From Brasilonema angustatum HA4187-MV1 (lineage in GTDB: Bacteria; Cyanobacteriota; Cyanobacteriia; Cyanobacteriales; Nostocaceae), in contig JAHHGV010000001.1 in NCBI GenBank assembly GCA_019359695.1, positions 1-64,000 of the forward strand: a DNA stretch of 64,000 bases. The letters run 5' to 3'. This document shows, piece by piece, positions 37,342-46,575 of this stretch. The stretch's first letter is position 1. Each line of letters starts with the position of its first letter. The position numbers and the translations under genes are program-made. The notes below the pieces were generated by a model that worked only from the letters and a program-made list of their open reading frames with translations, had not been told where the DNA came from and did not search any database.

Positions 37342-38007
37342 ATGAACTCGTCTGCAACCATTCTTATATTTCGCTTCACTTCCTTAGCAGTGATAGCAAC
37401 CCTGGGTCTGTTATCACCTGTTCATGCTCAAGTACAGTTACCCACCGGGTCTAGCCAACAACAACCCATTGATCCGAACAATCCAAATAACCTTCGTCCC
37501 ACAGCACAAAATAACAGCCTTTTGAGCCTTGACGGAGGGAAGCGTCTCATGGCAGAGGCAAGTAATGCAGTTTCTTCCCAAAACTACGACACCGCAGCAA
37601 AAAAACTTCAAGAAGCACGAGCCGTGTTTAATCAGCTGTCTAATTTCTATCAAGAATTAAATTCTAGTTTTTCTGGAATTGACAATAAAGTTGCTGATGC
37701 TCAACGAAAAAAAGCGCTAGAAACTGCCCAAATGCGAGATGAAGCTACCTACCAGCTAGCATTGGTACATAGAGCGCAAAATAAGCCAGAATTAGCTGTA
37801 CCGTTACTTGTTCAAATAGTTAAGAGTCAAAACCCCACACGTGATTTAGGTAAGAAAGCATATCAGCAGTTATTGGAATTAGGCTTTGTGGATGCTCCGT
37901 TTTCTACAGGGGCAGGTAGCGCTTCCTCCTCGCCCTCTGGTGCTTCCTCTTCTTCCCCTCAAAAGAACCCTCAAAAGATCCCTCAAAAGAACCCTCAAAA
38001 GAAATAA
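37342..38007 (+). CDS. Hypothetical exported protein with repeat tail
   Basis: A 221-residue product from the ATG at 37342, chosen because it begins a clean signal peptide (MNSSATILIF, hydrophobic core, SPVHAQ cleavage). The in-frame ATG at 37219 would put 41 residues in front of it. The mature part has a helical TPR-like stretch (KRLMAEASNAVSSQNYDTAAKKLQ, then QLALVHRAQNKPELAVPLL). A Ser-rich linker follows, then four PQK-type repeats coded by a 12-nt tandem (about 37960-38005). Function unknown. Confidence 0.65.
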   Translation: MNSSATILIFRFTSLAVIATLGLLSPVHAQVQLPTGSSQQQPIDPNNPNNLRPTAQNNSLLSLDGGKRLMAEASNAVSSQNYDTAAKKLQEARAVFNQLSNFYQELNSSFSGIDNKVADAQRKKALETAQMRDEATYQLALVHRAQNKPELAVPLLVQIVKSQNPTRDLGKKAYQQLLELGFVDAPFSTGAGSASSSPSGASSSSPQKNPQKIPQKNPQKK

Positions 38008-38364
38008 TCGAATTACCTCTGTCCTTTGCTCACCACTGCCCCTAATCCCCACTTGTCATTCATCGAAATGATAAGATGAGATTATTGGCGATGGTGAGAA
38101 GTTTTGATGTTTGATACCGAGTTGGGTTCTGACGATGTTATTCTTTGACCAAGCCTTAGAATATCGCCGCAGGCCAAGCGCTAACGTGCACGTTCAGCGG
38201 TAGTTTCTCCTCATAAGGCACGCTTAACTGTATTTCGTTCGCTTGTCACGACAAGTTACCTCTTTGACTGCAACTTACTATAAGTCTCTATTAAGATAGA
38301 TTTTAAATTGCCCAAATGCGGGAGTTACAATCCCTATTAAGCTTTGAAATGATTAGGAATTGCG
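38008..38364. other. Intergenic spacer before bolA-grxD
   Basis: 357 nt with no gene seen. It includes a fragment of GC-rich dispersed repeat (about 38165-38210) and the presumed bolA promoter. Confidence 0.35.
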
Positions 38365-38616
38365 ATGATGAATCCGCAGCAAGTGGAAGAAATGATAAAG
38401 ATACAACTGCCAGACGCTCTAGTTCAAGTCCAGGACTTGACTGGAGGCGGTGATCACTATCAAGTGACAGTCGTTTCATCGCAGTTTGCAAATAAAGGAC
38501 TAGTACAACAGCACCAATTAGTTTATGGTGCGCTTAAGCAAGCTATGTCAAGTGAAGCGATCCATGCCTTAGCACTAAAAACATATACTCCCGATGCTTG
38601 GGAAAATAATCATTAG
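38365..38616 (+). CDS. BolA family protein
   Basis: An 83-residue BolA/YrbA-type protein: [35 protein letters not shown], then [14 protein letters not shown], and a conserved [13 protein letters not shown] with the invariant His. BolA proteins bind monothiol CGFS glutaredoxins to form [2Fe-2S] heterodimers in iron sensing and cluster transfer. Here such a glutaredoxin gene follows 73 nt downstream on the same strand, which supports the pairing. Confidence 0.92.
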   Translation: MMNPQQVEEMIKIQLPDALVQVQDLTGGGDHYQVTVVSSQFANKGLVQQHQLVYGALKQAMSSEAIHALALKTYTPDAWENNH

Positions 38617-38689
38617 TTAAAACTAATGATGCAAGGCGAAAGACAACACCAGGAACTAGACTAAAAGCAAATCAGGAAACAAAAAGACC

Positions 38690-39013
38690 ATGACGCCAGA
38701 ACTTAAAGAGCGAATTGATCATTTAGTAAAACAAAACAAGATTTTGGTTTTCATGAAAGGAACCAAGTTAATGCCCCAATGTGGTTTTTCTAACAACGTG
38801 GTACAAATCCTAAATACGTTGGGAGTTCCTTTCGAGACGGTGGATGTTTTGGCTGACTACGAAATCCGTCAAGGAATTAAAGAGTATTCCAACTGGCCAA
38901 CAATTCCCCAAGTCTATATCAACGGTGAATTCGTTGGTGGTTCGGACGTCCTCATTGAACAGTACCAGAAAGGCGAATTGCAGCAAATAGTGGAAGTAGC
39001 ACTTGCTTCCTGA
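38690..39013 (+). CDS. grxD: Monothiol glutaredoxin (Grx4/GrxD type)
   Basis: A 107-residue CGFS glutaredoxin (Cys31 in PQCGFSNN) with KGT before and [19 protein letters not shown] after, the glutathione and cluster-binding surfaces. It carries or senses [2Fe-2S] clusters rather than reducing disulfides. It is adjacent to and co-directional with a BolA gene, its usual protein partner. Confidence 0.95.
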   Translation: MTPELKERIDHLVKQNKILVFMKGTKLMPQCGFSNNVVQILNTLGVPFETVDVLADYEIRQGIKEYSNWPTIPQVYINGEFVGGSDVLIEQYQKGELQQIVEVALAS

Positions 39014-39061
39014 AATCAAGCATATTGCAGTTAGTTCTTAATAAAGACAGTCCTAGGTGCT

Positions 39062-39082
39062 GAGTGTTGAGTAATGAGTGAT
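39062..39082. repeat. GAGTNNN heptamer repeat (3 units)
   Basis: GAGTGTT GAGTAAT GAGTGAT, three heptamers sharing GAGT. Partly complementary sequence (ATCAGTTCACTCATTATTCAC) follows within 40 nt. It is the same unit type as the seven-copy array at 58403-58451. Confidence 0.6.
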
Positions 39083-39249
39083 CTGACCCATCAGTTCACT
39101 CATTATTCACAACCGATTACTTAGAACTGTTTTGTTCGCAATTGTAAAGAAGTATTTCCAAAAGTTCTCATCACGGCCACGCAGATAATCACGTATGCTA
39201 TAATTACCTGCGTTGAGGTACTGGTACTATTGCTAAAAAAAGCAAGATA

Positions 39250-39492
39250 TTAATAGTAATCCAGTTCTGGTTGCGTCATTGTGAAGTTTGAAACATCGTG
39301 CAAGTAGCGATTAGCCTCCTCTTCTAAGCGATGAATCAGATACGGTTCAATAGCGTTACCGTGTTGCAGTGCGGCTATATAGCCATCCAAATACATCCGC
39401 ATATCATCCATGCGATAACCGCGATTCCATAACTCGACGAAGGCGTCAGTTAGTCTTTGGTAATAGCGGATGGTTTGTGTGTCTTGGAGCAT
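39250..39492 (-). CDS. Conserved small cyanobacterial protein (DUF6761-like)
   Basis: An 80-residue soluble helical protein (YYQRLTDAFVELWNRGYRMDDMRMYLDGYIAALQ) that I recognise as a short protein conserved across cyanobacteria and lately given a DUF name, DUF6761 to my memory. Function unknown. It is monocistronic on the minus strand. Confidence 0.75.
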   Translation of the reverse strand: MLQDTQTIRYYQRLTDAFVELWNRGYRMDDMRMYLDGYIAALQHGNAIEPYLIHRLEEEANRYLHDVSNFTMTQPELDYY

Positions 39493-40052
39493 AACTGCTG
39501 TTGGAAAACTGTCTGGAATAGAGGATTGTAATTTATTCGAGTACCTAAGGAAAGTCTCACTTTCAGTTTGGCATTAACTAAAAGACGATATCTCCCCTAA
39601 TGGAAAAATCTCGATCGGCTACAGACTATCTCGATCCTATTCCATAAAACAGGAAATATGATTATCAGGTAAGCTATTGTTATAATTGCCTCAAGCAATA
39701 ACTTAACTGACTTCGAGAGCATGAGTACCAATCTGTAGCGCTACATCAAATATGCTTCCACCGCAAAGCTGAAAAACTTTTTTGGCAAAGGTTAGCTTAT
39801 TTAGTGAGACTTCCTTGGTAAATGGCACCCATATCGAGAGCAGAGTTTGTAATCAAAAGCGTTTTCACTAAGTCTAACAAAAATTTAAGATTATTACTAA
39901 CTTGGCTTTGGACAACGCGTTAATTAAACGCTTTTCCTGTATTGATATTAGTAAATATGAATCTAATAACAATTGAGGTAACAAGGATTACAAAACCTAA
40001 GACATAGGCTTTGTTACCTTGAAATTTATGCACGCTAAGGGGTCTTGCCACC
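39493..40052. other. Spacer upstream of response regulator gene
   Basis: 560 nt of AT-rich DNA with no gene, repeat or clear regulatory motif that I can support. It must contain promoters for both flanking divergent genes. Confidence 0.35.
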
Positions 40053-40820
40053 GTGGGTTCGGTTTGTATTGAAATCATTGAGGGAAATCCCCATCTGAGG
40101 TCATTGCTTGGCTGGCACTTGCAACAACTGGACTATCGGGTGCATCAAGCCGCAAGTATTTACCAAGCTAGAGAAGTGTTTTTAAGCCATCAACCGACAC
40201 TGGTTATTCTGGATGCCGACTTACCTGATGGTGACGGTATTGAGTTCTGCCGTTGGTTACATCGTCAACAACAGCCTTTGATTCTAATGCTATCTGCCCG
40301 TAATAATGAGGCTGATATTGTGGGTGGTTTAAAAGCGGGAGCAGATGACTACCTCTGCAAACCTTTTGGGATGCAGGAATTTCTTGCACGGGTTGAGGCA
40401 CTTATTCGCCGTAAGCGCACACCTGTTGCACCAGCTTATTTAGATTATGGTGCTTTGCAAATTGATTTGGTACAGCGTCGCGTTCGCATCCTCGGGGAGT
40501 TTATCGACTTAACTCCTCAGGAATTCAGTTTACTTTACGTTTTGGCACAAGCTGGAGGAGTTCCTTTAAGTCGATCAGAACTGTTACGCCGTGCTTGGCC
40601 TGATGCTATAGATAATCCACGCACCATTGATACTCATGTTTTATCATTACGGAAAAAAGTAGAATTAGATCCCCGCCAACCTAGTTTTATTCAAACTATC
40701 CGCAATGTAGGATACAGATTTAACACGGAAATTTTAAATGCTAATATTCCAAACTCGTCAACAAAGTTACCTAAAGAAAGATTCAGTAATCAACGTTCTA
40801 TACTCAGTACTCAGCGTTGA
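40053..40820 (+). CDS. OmpR-family response regulator with atypical acidic pocket
   Basis: A 255-residue transcription regulator. The receiver domain (about 4-115) has the phospho-acceptor Asp in VILDADLPDGDG, Ser/Thr in LMLSARN and Lys in CKPFG. The first acidic pair, normally two acidic residues, reads Glu10-Gly11 (EIIEGNP), so metal binding may be altered. The C-terminal winged helix (about 125-230) shows LTPQEFSLLYVLAQ, SRSELLRRAW and TIDTHVLSLRKK. The start is a GTG at 40053, as no in-frame ATG fits. No histidine kinase is adjacent. Target genes unknown. Confidence 0.88.
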   Translation: MGSVCIEIIEGNPHLRSLLGWHLQQLDYRVHQAASIYQAREVFLSHQPTLVILDADLPDGDGIEFCRWLHRQQQPLILMLSARNNEADIVGGLKAGADDYLCKPFGMQEFLARVEALIRRKRTPVAPAYLDYGALQIDLVQRRVRILGEFIDLTPQEFSLLYVLAQAGGVPLSRSELLRRAWPDAIDNPRTIDTHVLSLRKKVELDPRQPSFIQTIRNVGYRFNTEILNANIPNSSTKLPKERFSNQRSILSTQR

Positions 40821-41221
40821 GACAGAGGAACAAGAAGAGTAAATAATTCGCTCATCACCGATAGCGTTTGCGCAGCGTCCCTCTTAGGGACTAGCGTGCC
40901 CGTTAGGCGCAGCCGTGGCGTTAGCCATAGGGCATAGATTTGAGTCTCCTCCACCAGACGCTGCGCGAACGGAGGAAACCTCCCGCAGTCGCCACAACGG
41001 GACGCCACATGCTACAAGTCGGCACAGCCGACGGCAGATGCTTCAAGCCGGGAAACCCGGACGCCAGACGCCTACGGAGGGAGACCCTCCTGTAGCGCTG
41101 GCTCTCCAACGCACTGCCTCCCCAACGCAGTGGCTCAAGAACCCCAACGCCAGATCCCTCTGTCGGGAAACCCTCCTGCTGCACTGGCTCCGCAAGGGGC
41201 TGCTCTTTGCTCAAACTTCTC
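40821..41221. repeat. Dense dispersed-repeat mosaic
   Basis: 400 nt of GC-rich repeat words between convergent genes. 40896-40933 is a 38-nt word found again at 44480-44517 with one mismatch. Variants of CACTGGCTC / GCTGGCTC recur about every 30-40 nt from 41095 to 41200. Long open frames on both strands here are a by-product of the GC-rich repeats. Confidence 0.7.
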
Positions 41222-42064
41222 TCAAAATTCAAATTCGTTTTGGACTTTTGCTTGCGTTAACTTTTCTCTTAAGTTAGCCCAACTTATTTCAGACGCTTCT
41301 TGATTGACAAGTAAGCGACCTTGTTGTAAACATAAAAGCCGTGTACAAAACTTATAAGCTACCTCTAGCTGGTGATTGATCATAACAACCGTTGTTTGAT
41401 AATTTTGAGTCAACTGGCTCAAAATTTCCACCAGATGGTTAGCCTGATTTACATCTAGGGCAGAAGTCGGTTCATCTAACAATAAAATTTTTGGTTGAAT
41501 AACTAAAGCACGGGCGATCGCCACAAGCTGTCGTTGACCTAAAGAAAGCTGCACCTCAGTCCGCGTTAACCATTCATCTGGAATTTGCAACTGTTCTATC
41601 CAGTGACTCACGCGTTGCTGAATTGTTTGTTTGGGTAAACCACGCAAAACCAGGGGATAAGCCAAAGCTTCTTTTACTGTCATTCCTAATAGCTTCGGCT
41701 CTTGGGATACCAGTGTCACTATGGAGCGTAGCTGCAATACAGGAATTTCGGAATACTCCTGATTCTCCAGATAAATTTTACCGCTTGTAGGTTCACTCAA
41801 ACGGTTCAGCAAGCGCAATAAATAAGTTTTTCCTGCACCAGATAGTCCAACAATAGCAACGCGTTCTCCCTCAAATACCTCAAAGGAAATATCCTGTAAT
41901 ATTGGATATCCCAATTGGTTATCCTGACTCTGGGTTTTCAGGCTGGCAAAAAGACTGACTTGTTCTAGTCGCAGTTGTGTTTTGAGGGCAAGTTTCCCTA
42001 TCTGCGTGTCTTGTTGAATTTCCAAATTTAACCTTTGTTGTGGTAATTGTCCTTTTAGTCTCAC
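41222..42064 (-). CDS. ABC transporter ATP-binding protein
   Basis: A 280-residue ABC ATPase. A 30-residue N-terminal extension precedes LRLEQVSLFASL. Walker A is GLSGAGKTY, the Q-loop is VTLVSQEPKLL, the signature is LSLGQRQLVAIARAL (Leu where Gly is usual), Walker B is ILLLDEPTSALD and the switch is MINHQ. It resembles FetA/YbbL- and phosphate-type ATPases. No permease or binding protein gene is near, so its transporter cannot be named. Confidence 0.85.
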   Translation of the reverse strand: MRLKGQLPQQRLNLEIQQDTQIGKLALKTQLRLEQVSLFASLKTQSQDNQLGYPILQDISFEVFEGERVAIVGLSGAGKTYLLRLLNRLSEPTSGKIYLENQEYSEIPVLQLRSIVTLVSQEPKLLGMTVKEALAYPLVLRGLPKQTIQQRVSHWIEQLQIPDEWLTRTEVQLSLGQRQLVAIARALVIQPKILLLDEPTSALDVNQANHLVEILSQLTQNYQTTVVMINHQLEVAYKFCTRLLCLQQGRLLVNQEASEISWANLREKLTQAKVQNEFEF

Positions 42065-42188
42065 TCCAATTTAGCAAGCCGCAGATAACGGATGTAGCAA
42101 ATAGTTAGTGTTTGGGTTATGCCCTTAATAACTTATTCGTTACATCCGCCGTACTGTAGATTCTCGATTGCCTACTTTAGGTGAAACT

Positions 42189-42755
42189 CTAATTTATGTT
42201 GCCTTGTGCTAACGCTGTGGTGATTGTCCAACCATCAACTAATAGCAGCAATAGCGTCAAAAAAAGTAAAATTAAATACATCCACGGTTGTGCTAAGGGA
42301 TAGACATCTGTCGTATCTACCTGTGTCTTCTGTTGCACAAATTTCACCAAACGGGCAAACCCAACCACACGCATTGGTAGCAAGTAAGCTTTTCCTTCGT
42401 GAGTCAGGAAGTAGTAAACGATTCCTCCTTGACCAGTTGTGCGGGGTTTTAACTCTTTTACTTGAGACCAAGGTAAAGACCAGCCTTTGCGGAAAAAACG
42501 TGGCACCCACTGAGGATAAGTTAGCTGAATTCCTTGGTCATCTACAATTACACGTTCACTCAACGCTGCATACAGACCAATAAAACCGATGATAATACCC
42601 ACCCATAACAACGCTGGTGGTACTGGCGCTGCTGTTACCTGCGAGAGGAAAGGTAAGGGTGTGGTAAGTGCCACATATAGACACAAAAGTGTGATCCTAA
42701 TTAAAGGAGATAGTCGAAAAACAGAAGATGAAGTATCGGCTGAGTTTGCTGTCAC
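42189..42755 (-). CDS. Hypothetical membrane protein with PH-like middle
   Basis: A 188-residue protein with two N-terminal membrane segments (about 20-38 and 46-66). A soluble middle (RVIVDDQGIQLTYPQWVPRFFRKGWSLPWSQVKEL) reads like a bacterial PH-type beta domain, and a last membrane segment lies at 155-178. It is conserved in type among cyanobacteria, to my recollection. Function unknown. It lies 124 nt upstream of the ABC ATPase on the same strand. Confidence 0.7.
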   Translation of the reverse strand: MTANSADTSSSVFRLSPLIRITLLCLYVALTTPLPFLSQVTAAPVPPALLWVGIIIGFIGLYAALSERVIVDDQGIQLTYPQWVPRFFRKGWSLPWSQVKELKPRTTGQGGIVYYFLTHEGKAYLLPMRVVGFARLVKFVQQKTQVDTTDVYPLAQPWMYLILLFLTLLLLLVDGWTITTALAQGNIN

Positions 42756-42855
42756 GGCTCCATCATGATCGTTGTACTTTAAATTAATATTAGCTGCTAA
42801 TAACGTGAGAGCAATTTTTCATGGCCATTTAATTAGCGAACTGAATCGTGATTGA

Positions 42856-43302
42856 TCATGGTAAGTACTTTTGTACGACACTCCAGCCTGTTAACGATAC
42901 CCAAGCAAAGCCAAAAAACAGGACAATATTAGCACTTATGTGGATACGTCTAGCCCAAAGTCGTCTAGCATTGATGAGCAATGCACTTCCAGCAGATAGC
43001 AAAACTAGCACCACTGCTGTCAAACCAGCTATCAGATGTGGTGAGTGTCCCAAAGAACCAAAGTGACCTAAAGTGCCAATAATGCCAATCAATAACAAAA
43101 GCAGCACTAAACTTACCATGCAACTGCCGATCATATAGTGAAAAGAATGCAGCCAGCTAAGTCCTTCTTGCTGTAGTGTTCTGGCACGAAACATCCAAAC
43201 ACCCGTTATCACTAACAGTAAATAAGCTAGTAGCGATAAACCCATCGACCATGCTGCTATTTTCCATAGCCAAAGAAAAGAAGGTAGGTTCATAGTAAAC
43301 AT
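42856..43302 (-). CDS. DUF4079 family membrane protein
   Basis: A 148-residue protein with four hydrophobic segments and conserved His residues (SWLHSFHYMIGSC, GHFGSLGHSPHLIAG, RRIHISAN), the pattern of DUF4079, a cytochrome b561-like cyanobacterial and plastid family. The intramembrane His residues suggest haem binding, which is inference. It lies downstream of the DUF1830 gene on the same strand, separated by an intrinsic terminator. Confidence 0.8.
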   Translation of the reverse strand: MFTMNLPSFLWLWKIAAWSMGLSLLAYLLLVITGVWMFRARTLQQEGLSWLHSFHYMIGSCMVSLVLLLLLIGIIGTLGHFGSLGHSPHLIAGLTAVVLVLLSAGSALLINARRLWARRIHISANIVLFFGFAWVSLTGWSVVQKYLP

Positions 43303-43360
43303 TGTAGATGGGACAGTGTAGTGATGGAGGCGATGAGGACATTATTAAACACAAAACAAA

Positions 43361-43388
43361 AGAGGGTTACTAAGTTCAGTAACCCTCT
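43361..43388 (-). terminator. Intrinsic terminator of DUF1830 gene
   Basis: A perfect 11-bp stem (AGAGGGTTACT with AGTAACCCTCT) and 6-nt loop, followed on the minus strand by TTTTGTTTTGTG. It starts 22 nt after the stop at 43410. Confidence 0.7.
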
Positions 43389-43409
43389 AACTAAGCAAAA
43401 TTTGTTTTT

Positions 43410-43802
43410 TTAATCAATGGATACTAAACCAGCGACTTGTAAGGATTTTATGAAATCTCCGGTTATTGTATTAATTTGCACAATTGGTTTTTTATTGATA
43501 GGGTCCATAACTAGTCCTGAATCTGTGTCAAACACAAAACTGTTAGGTTCACTGATTGCAAGGCGATCGCACGGAATTGTATCCGATAAAATTGCACTTG
43601 CCATCATGCCGGTGTGAATTTCTAGTTGAGCTTGTCTTGGAGCTTCAAACACTAACCTTTGTCCAGGAAAAACAACCCGTTCAAAGTACCAGTTGGGAAT
43701 ATTGGAGATGCGAGCCACCTGTATTTTACTTGTGGCATTTACGTAACAACAGAACAGTTTTCCCGATTGCTCAGGAGGTAGAGGATCTAATATTTGAGCC
43801 AT
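43410..43802 (-). CDS. DUF1830 family protein
   Basis: A 130-residue cyanobacterial protein of unknown function, recognised from CCYVNATSKIQVARI and PNWYFERVVFPGQRLVFEA, followed by IHTGMMASAILSDTIPCDRL. The family core is about 70-90 residues; the last 40 residues here are an extension. It is soluble and without a signal peptide. It has its own terminator. Confidence 0.88.
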   Translation of the reverse strand: MAQILDPLPPEQSGKLFCCYVNATSKIQVARISNIPNWYFERVVFPGQRLVFEAPRQAQLEIHTGMMASAILSDTIPCDRLAISEPNSFVFDTDSGLVMDPINKKPIVQINTITGDFIKSLQVAGLVSID

Positions 43803-44990
43803 AACTGCTGAGGAGTTTTACGCCACTATTTTATATTACACCAGCAAACCTAGCACTGGCTGATCCCCAGTTGCTGTAACCCCGACTACCAACTGAAGTT
43901 TTCTAGATTATTTCTATCTTAAGATGTGCGAGTATATGAAAAATTTGTAAAAATCTATGCCTTTTACGCAATTGTACATTATGCTCCCACAAATATAATG
44001 TTCCCTGGTTCACAAAAAAATCACAAAAATTGTGATTGACGTGTCCTCCCTAATCTTCTAAACCACAAATAAAGTATGTGGATCATCCCTTGGCAAAGAT
44101 AATTGGTGTTATCGTAAAGCTATATGATCTATGAAAATTATTTATATAATCTCGCCAGAGAGACTAGAAATCTGACGGCAAAGTGTGCTTATCTAATTTT
44201 CACTGCTTTCAAGAAACACAGGGGTGTAGGGGTATAGGGGAGCCAGTGCCCTTCGGGTTCGCAGTCGCCTAGGTCGGGAGACCCTCCTGCAGCGCCGTCT
44301 CACCGTGCGCGGGTTAAGCGCGTTGAGGCATGTGGCGTGAGCCAGTACTTGATGAGGGTCTCTCGACCTAGGTATCTGGTGAGACCAGCGCGAATGACGG
44401 CTTTCCCGACCTAGGCGACTGGCGGAGCGCGTTAGCTCCGGCCCCCTTAGGGGCTAGCGGAACCGTTCGGTACGGGGCCGTGCCCGTTAGGCGCAGCCGT
44501 GGCGTAAGCCATAGGGCTCAGGTTCTCCCCGATAGCCCTCCGGGGAGAACCTTCGGTTCCGCTTCGCTAACGCCAGTCGCCTGACGCCACATTCTTCAAC
44601 GGGGGGAACCCCCGCACAGAAGTGGCTCCGGAGGGAGACCCTCCCGCAGCGCTGGACTCACCGTAAGGCGTGGCGTAAGCCATAGGGCGTGAAAAAGGTG
44701 TTTCTTTGATTCATAGCGGGTGGTGCGCCGTTATAGTGCCCCTGCTCTTAAGAAACACGCTTAATAGGGAACAAGGAACGCTTAACACCGAAAGAGTGTT
44801 TCTTTGATTCATAACGGGCGGTGCGCCTAAGAATGTGGTGCTTTTAATAAACACAATAGACTAATCAATAATCTGGGTGAATGTCAAGTAAAATTAAGAT
44901 ATAGGACAAAAAACAAAATAAACACTTCTTTAAAAGATATTGTTCTCGCCTTCCGTTGAAAACAGCAAGATAGAAGTTAGAAAATTTGTG
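43803..44990. repeat. Long repeat mosaic upstream of radical SAM gene
   Basis: About 1.2 kb without a gene. 44220-44690 is a patchwork of GC-rich dispersed repeat words, including the 38-nt word at 44480-44517. 44698-44729 and 44796-44827 are direct repeats with 30 of 32 matches, spaced 98 nt. The rest (43803-44210 and 44830-44990) is AT-rich and holds promoters. Confidence 0.65.
44698..44827. repeat. 32-bp direct repeat pair, 98-nt period
   Basis: Both copies run GTGTTTCTTTGATTCATA, one variable base, CGGG, one variable base, GGTGCGCC. An inverted AAGAAACAC lies between them (44750-44758). Beyond the repeated arms the interval does not resemble a gene. Confidence 0.75.
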
Positions 44991-46562
44991 ATGGACAATC
45001 GAATTCTCTATGTTCGCCTTCCTTGTAACCCCATCTTTCCTATTGGGGTAGTTTATCTTGCAGATCACGTTCACAAGCTGTTTCCTACAATTGAACAGCG
45101 GATTTTTGATTTGGGGACAGTACCGCCTTTAGATTACGCATCCGCTCTGGATCAGTGTATCGATGAATTCAAACCCACACTACTAGTGTATTCATGGCGA
45201 GATATCCAAATTTATGCTCCTGTGGGTGGACGTGGTGGTAACCCATTACAATATTCCTTTGAAATTTTCTATGCCAAAAACCCCCTAGTGAAATTACACG
45301 GTGCTTTTGGCGGCTTACGGATGCTGACAAGTTACTATGGGGAACTGTGGCGTAACCTCGGATTAATCAAACGTGGTTTGAAACGTGCCCAAAAATATCA
45401 TCCAGATATCCGCGTCGTTGTGGGTGGTGGTGCTGTGAGTGTATTTTACGAACAGCTTGGTAAAAGTCTACCAAAGGGGACAATTGTTTCTGTGGGTGAG
45501 GGCGAAACCTTGCTAGAAAAACTTTTAACTGGAACAGAGTTTAGTTCGGAACGTTGCTACATAGTGGGAGAATCTCAACCACGTACACGCCTGATCCACG
45601 AACAACCCACTCCAGTACAAAAAACCGCTTGTAACTACGACTATATCGAAAGCATCTGGTCCGAGTTTAGTTATTACCTACAGGAAGGAGATTTCTACAT
45701 CGGTGTGCAAACCAAACGTGGTTGTCCCCATAACTGCTGCTATTGCGTTTACACGGTTGTAGAAGGTAAACAGGTACGTATCAATCCTGCGGATGAAGTT
45801 GTTGCCGAAATGCGACAACTTTACAATCGGGGCATACGTAACTTCTGGTTTACCGATGCCCAATTCATCCCCGCCCGAAAATTTATCGAAGATGCAGAGG
45901 AACTGCTACAGAAAATCATCGATTCCGGAATGACAGATATTCACTGGGCAGCATACATCCGCGCTGACAACCTCACACCAAAGACGTGTGAGTTGATGGT
46001 GAAAACTGGGATGAACTACTTTGAAATTGGTATTACCAGTGGTTCTCAAGAACTTGTTCGTAAGATGCGCATGGGCTATAACCTGCGAACAGTCTTACAA
46101 AACTGTCGCGACTTAAAAGCTGCTGGATTTAATGAGTTAGTCTCTGTCAACTACTCCTTTAACGTTATTGACGAACGCCCCGAAACTATTCGCCAAACGA
46201 TCGCCTACCACCGCGAATTAGAAAAAATTTTTGGTGCGGACAAAGTTGAACCTGCGATCTTCTTCATCGGGCTACAACCTCATACCCATTTAGAAGAGTA
46301 TGCCTTTAAAGAAGGAATCGTTAAACAGGGGTACAATCCAATGAGCCATATGCCCTGGAACGCTAGAAAACTTCTCTGGAATCCCGAACCTCTCGGTTCC
46401 TTCTTTGGTGAAGTCTGCTTAGAAGCATGGCGACGCAACCCCAACGACTTCGGACGCGAAGTTATGAAAATTTTAGAGGAAAGAGTCGGCTGTGCTGATT
46501 TAGAGGAAGCACTTTGTGCCCCCGTTGAGGTGAAAGAGAAAAAGTTGCTTGCAGTATCATAA
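44991..46562 (+). CDS. B12-binding-type radical SAM protein (PSII high-light acclimation family)
   Basis: A 523-residue radical SAM enzyme. The N-terminal third (PIFPIGVVYLADHVH through VVVGGGAVSVFYEQLGKSLP and SVGEGETLLEKLL) has the fold of B12-binding BchE-like proteins. The 4Fe-4S motif is CPHNCCYC in GVQTKRGCPHNCCYCVYTVV (CX3CX2C). The whole sequence matches what I recall annotated as photosystem II high light acclimation radical SAM protein; its reaction is not known to me. The ATG at 44991 gives the family start; an upstream in-frame ATG at 44940 adds 17 unrelated residues. Confidence 0.85.
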   Translation: MDNRILYVRLPCNPIFPIGVVYLADHVHKLFPTIEQRIFDLGTVPPLDYASALDQCIDEFKPTLLVYSWRDIQIYAPVGGRGGNPLQYSFEIFYAKNPLVKLHGAFGGLRMLTSYYGELWRNLGLIKRGLKRAQKYHPDIRVVVGGGAVSVFYEQLGKSLPKGTIVSVGEGETLLEKLLTGTEFSSERCYIVGESQPRTRLIHEQPTPVQKTACNYDYIESIWSEFSYYLQEGDFYIGVQTKRGCPHNCCYCVYTVVEGKQVRINPADEVVAEMRQLYNRGIRNFWFTDAQFIPARKFIEDAEELLQKIIDSGMTDIHWAAYIRADNLTPKTCELMVKTGMNYFEIGITSGSQELVRKMRMGYNLRTVLQNCRDLKAAGFNELVSVNYSFNVIDERPETIRQTIAYHRELEKIFGADKVEPAIFFIGLQPHTHLEEYAFKEGIVKQGYNPMSHMPWNARKLLWNPEPLGSFFGEVCLEAWRRNPNDFGREVMKILEERVGCADLEEALCAPVEVKEKKLLAVS

Positions 46563-46575
46563 CCTTTGTCCCCCG

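Noticed and set aside
40915-41277. 120-codon plus-strand and 103-codon minus-strand frames in the repeat mosaic
   Set aside because: Both are translations of GC-rich dispersed repeats (for example ALWLTPRLRLTGT on the minus strand), which occur in many spacers.
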